Shown: positions 5,056 to 6,597 of the stretch, piece by piece
Layout of the letters: every line of letters starts with the position of its first letter
Numbering within the stretch: position 1 is the first letter of the stretch
Assembly: GCA_905236225.1 (NCBI GenBank)
Contig: CAJOPM010000216.1
Location: 1-6,597 of the forward strand
Length of the DNA stretch: 6,597 nucleotides
Direction: 5' to 3'
From: an uncultured Eubacterium sp.
Lineage (GTDB): Bacteria > Bacillota > Clostridia > Lachnospirales > Lachnospiraceae
Notes under the pieces: model-generated
What the model saw: only the letters and a program-made list of their open reading frames with translations
Database searches by the model: none
Told to the model about the DNA's origin: nothing
Program-made: the position numbers and the translations under genes

Positions 5056-6432
5056 CTATACACCTGCTAAATCGTTTATAAACAGTATCTCATTATTATA
5101 GCCTGCTCTCTTTAACATATCGGCTATAACTGCTTCATTTTGATGAAGCGCAATTATCACAGTCACATTTTTATCTAAATCTTCAAAATGATTAATGCCG
5201 TATATCGGCAGTTCTAAATGTCTTTGCCCATCCATTTTTCTATCGATGCAATAGGCAAGTTTATCTTCATTTTTAAGGCGACTTGCAAGCGCTTTTCCCA
5301 CAACCGTCATTCCGTATACAACTGCCTTTTTATCGCCGCATTTCTCCAATATCCTTGCGATAAATTCTTTATCGGAAAATATTGATTCTATGAAAGAAAA
5401 CTGCTTTCTCATCTTGACATATGGCTCCGGGCCCAGTCCGCTTGGCCTGCCGCCTCCCCAGTCGTGCACCTTTGGATGTGAAAATATCGGATCTTGCATA
5501 ACTTTTAGGAAATCTTTGTGATTCGGATGATATACATTTCGCACATCCATCATCCATTCCTTCATCCCTTCGGCTCCCCACGGATCAAAAGGTCTTAAAC
5601 GAACATAATCTGCTTGAAATTCTTCTAAGCATCTTCGGGCGAATTCCGGCAATTCCTTGTAATTATCATTCTGATAAACCGTCGCTATCTCAAAGTAGTT
5701 AATTATTCCCTGACTTCTTAGCGACCTGACAAAATGCAGGTTATCTATAAGCTTATCTACCGGCTGCTTTGTGCCGGAAAGTTTTTTATATAATTCATCA
5801 TGAAAACTAAGCACAGTAATGCTCACTGATAAATTATATTGCCCTATGTTATCTATTTTTCCCCAGTGCTCCTTATCAAATAGCGAACCGTTCGTCTCAA
5901 GCGATACGGATATTTCTTCAGGATCCGCAAGCGGCTTCCATTCAGATAGCAATTTAAGGATATGTTTGCTTACAAATAGTTCTCCCAATCCATTTGCACT
6001 AAGGCTTTTAACATAGGGCAGCGCCTTCCTTATCTTTTCATCTATTTGATTATATTTTTCTTCAGACTTGCCGGCATTAGTCCGTGCCATACAGTTTGGA
6101 ATATCGCACATTACGCATTTGTAGTTACAAACATTCTCGTACGCAAGATACAACGACTCCGGAAACTTTGGAATCTTGTCAACCTCAACTTCAATTTCTG
6201 ATACACAGTCGTTTGCAACATATGGGCACGTGTTCGGATTGCAGTTAGAATGATCACCCTTAGCATGCATATCAAAAATCACTTCTGCCGCCTGGCTATG
6301 ATAAATCTCATCAAGACTGTTTTTCGTAAGATGACCGACTATTCCGCCATCACAAAGCCACGAGCAAAGGCGCACCGCACCATCTTCATTTATTATCTGT
6401 ACAAAATCTTTTGCGCGTTTACATATTTTCAT
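5056..6432 (-). CDS. Radical SAM protein with N-terminal SPASM-like cysteines and C-terminal Rossmann-like domain
   Basis: This 458-residue enzyme carries the radical SAM signature CNYKCVMC at 102-109 (CX3CX2C), whose three cysteines hold a 4Fe-4S cluster that cleaves S-adenosylmethionine. Ahead of it is a cysteine-rich segment (C4, C23, C27, C64, C69, C76) with the CSWLCDGGIVGHL pattern typical of SPASM-type auxiliary-cluster domains. These normally lie after the radical SAM core. Residues from about 368 form an extra domain, VVYGMTVVGKALA then AYCIDRKMDG, resembling a degenerate Rossmann fold. The reaction is unknown; modification of a glycan or small precursor fits the context (inference). 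I chose ATG at 6432, where GGGTGAT (6436-6442) complements the 16S 3' end. The frame stays open to 6543 but runs through the repeat element, and an in-frame ATG at 6444 has no site. The next gene starts 3 bp after its stop. Confidence 0.9.
   Translation of the reverse strand: MKICKRAKDFVQIINEDGAVRLCSWLCDGGIVGHLTKNSLDEIYHSQAAEVIFDMHAKGDHSNCNPNTCPYVANDCVSEIEVEVDKIPKFPESLYLAYENVCNYKCVMCDIPNCMARTNAGKSEEKYNQIDEKIRKALPYVKSLSANGLGELFVSKHILKLLSEWKPLADPEEISVSLETNGSLFDKEHWGKIDNIGQYNLSVSITVLSFHDELYKKLSGTKQPVDKLIDNLHFVRSLRSQGIINYFEIATVYQNDNYKELPEFARRCLEEFQADYVRLRPFDPWGAEGMKEWMMDVRNVYHPNHKDFLKVMQDPIFSHPKVHDWGGGRPSGLGPEPYVKMRKQFSFIESIFSDKEFIARILEKCGDKKAVVYGMTVVGKALASRLKNEDKLAYCIDRKMDGQRHLELPIYGINHFEDLDKNVTVIIALHQNEAVIADMLKRAGYNNEILFINDLAGV
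5061..5065 (-). promoter_or_regulatory. Ribosome binding site deciding the GTG start of the GT2 gene
   Basis: AGGTG lies eight bases ahead of GTG at 5052 and inside the last codons of the radical SAM gene. No comparable site precedes the next in-frame ATG at 5031, so the GTG is the likelier start. The overlap with the upstream coding end implies translational coupling. Confidence 0.6.
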
Positions 6433-6442
6433 AAAATCACCC

Positions 6443-6465
6443 ATTATAGTATTGCTATATGTCAA
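6443..6465 (-). promoter_or_regulatory. Weak or degenerate promoter-like boxes before the radical SAM gene
   Basis: Reading the minus strand, a perfect TTGACA (6460-6465) is followed by a perfect TATAAT (6443-6448). The spacer is only 11 bp instead of the usual 17, which would not support normal sigma70 contact. TATAAT on its own could act with a poor -35 element, giving a very short leader before the ATG at 6432. The TTGACA also overlaps the arm of the 6463-6484 hairpin. The real operon promoter may lie upstream, outside the window. Confidence 0.25.
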
Positions 6466-6484
6466 GACTCGCTTGCGAGTCTTG
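6463..6484. repeat. Perfect 10-bp stem hairpin next to the right Y-shaped element
   Basis: CAAGACTCGC (6463-6472) is followed by TT and its exact reverse complement GCGAGTCTTG (6475-6484). It adjoins the GCGC stem of the Y-shaped element, from which it is separated by one base, and looks like part of the same composite. The first nine bases of the window, CGAGACTTG, resemble its right arm (CGAGTCTTG here), so the left copy probably had the same hairpin. No T-tract follows on either strand. Confidence 0.8.
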
Positions 6485-6485
6485 C

Positions 6486-6554
6486 GCGCCGGATTCGGGT
6501 CTGCTTCAGTAGACAAATTCCTGTCCGAATCCGTGCGCATCAAAAGCGGAGCGT
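6486..6554. repeat. Y-shaped structured intergenic element, right copy
   Basis: This copy has the same plan as 1-79. GCGC (6486-6489) pairs with 6535-6538, then CGGATTCGG (6490-6498) pairs with CCGAATCCG (6525-6533). Next comes an inner hairpin (6499-6504 with 6509-6514, including one G-T pair, loop TTCA) and a 10-nt unpaired stretch, 6515-6524. The tail GCGCATCAAAAGCGGAGCGT (6535-6554) is identical to the left copy. Stem pairs differ between the copies by compensatory change, while the loops and tail are conserved. It lies upstream of the first operon gene, whereas the left copy lies downstream of the last. Both read the same way along the plus strand, so they are direct repeats bounding the operon. 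Confidence 0.75.
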
Positions 6555-6578
6555 TTAACTTAAGTCGGAGCTTGCGAC

Positions 6579-6595
6579 GGAATGCTTAGCATTCC
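6579..6595. repeat. Perfect 7-bp stem hairpin at the window's right edge
   Basis: GGAATGC (6579-6585), loop TTA, and GCATTCC (6589-6595) form a perfect hairpin. A smaller dyad precedes it (GTCG 6564-6567 with CGAC 6575-6578). These may be the right copy's counterpart of the palindrome that follows the left Y-shaped element at 79-173, but the sequence is different and the window ends here. A terminator for a neighbouring plus-strand gene cannot be judged without the downstream bases. Confidence 0.55.
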
Positions 6596-6597
6596 TA

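Noticed and set aside
6433..6543. N-terminal extension of the radical SAM reading frame to 6543
   Set aside because: The extra 37 codons run through the 10-bp hairpin and the Y-shaped element, encode a basic, low-complexity stretch unlike the family, and lack a ribosome binding site. The ATG at 6432 has one and starts with the family-like MKICK.

Overview
The window looks like a surface-glycan (capsule-type or flagellar-type) biosynthesis segment from a low-GC Bacillota genome. A gut or rumen clostridium such as a Lachnospiraceae member is my best guess, based on AT-rich coding sequence, GGAGG-like ribosome binding sites, tight minus-strand gene packing and numerous GC-rich intergenic palindromes. 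No phylogenetic marker is present, so the taxonomy is an inference.

Layout in the direction of transcription (minus strand, right to left): a radical SAM protein (6432-5056); a family 2 glycosyltransferase (5052-3913); a 74-87 bp gap filled by a GC-rich 54-bp repeat; a small protein of unknown function (3825-3436); a GT9-like GT-B glycosyltransferase with an N-terminal Rossmann-like domain (3426-2191); a fused nucleotidyltransferase/APH-type kinase (2188-641); and a small HAD phosphatase (644-270). Apart from the repeat-filled gap, the genes are separated by 2-9 bp or overlap by 4 bp, so they are probably one transcription unit. The two ends, 1-269 and 6433-6597, hold no gene I can support. 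They are densely filled with palindromes and repeats.

How the genes may work together (inference): the kinase, nucleotidyltransferase and HAD phosphatase form a compact set that could phosphorylate a small alcohol or sugar, activate it as an NDP derivative and dephosphorylate an intermediate. The GT2 and GT9-like proteins would transfer residues to a growing glycan. The radical SAM enzyme would carry out an unusual modification of a glycan or precursor. Three of the six proteins carry a Rossmann-like accessory domain of the same general type, which suggests a shared operon-specific design. The exact substrate cannot be read from the sequence.

The most unusual content is non-coding. A Y-shaped structured element occurs at both ends of the window in the same orientation (about 1-79 and 6486-6554). 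Its unpaired flanks are identical, while its stems differ by compensatory changes. A second, nearly identical 54-bp element occurs at the left end and again inside the operon. A third region (185-263) combines three 29-bp-spaced repeats with a strong sigma70-like promoter pointing antisense into the operon's 3' end. Together they suggest repeat-bounded gene modules.
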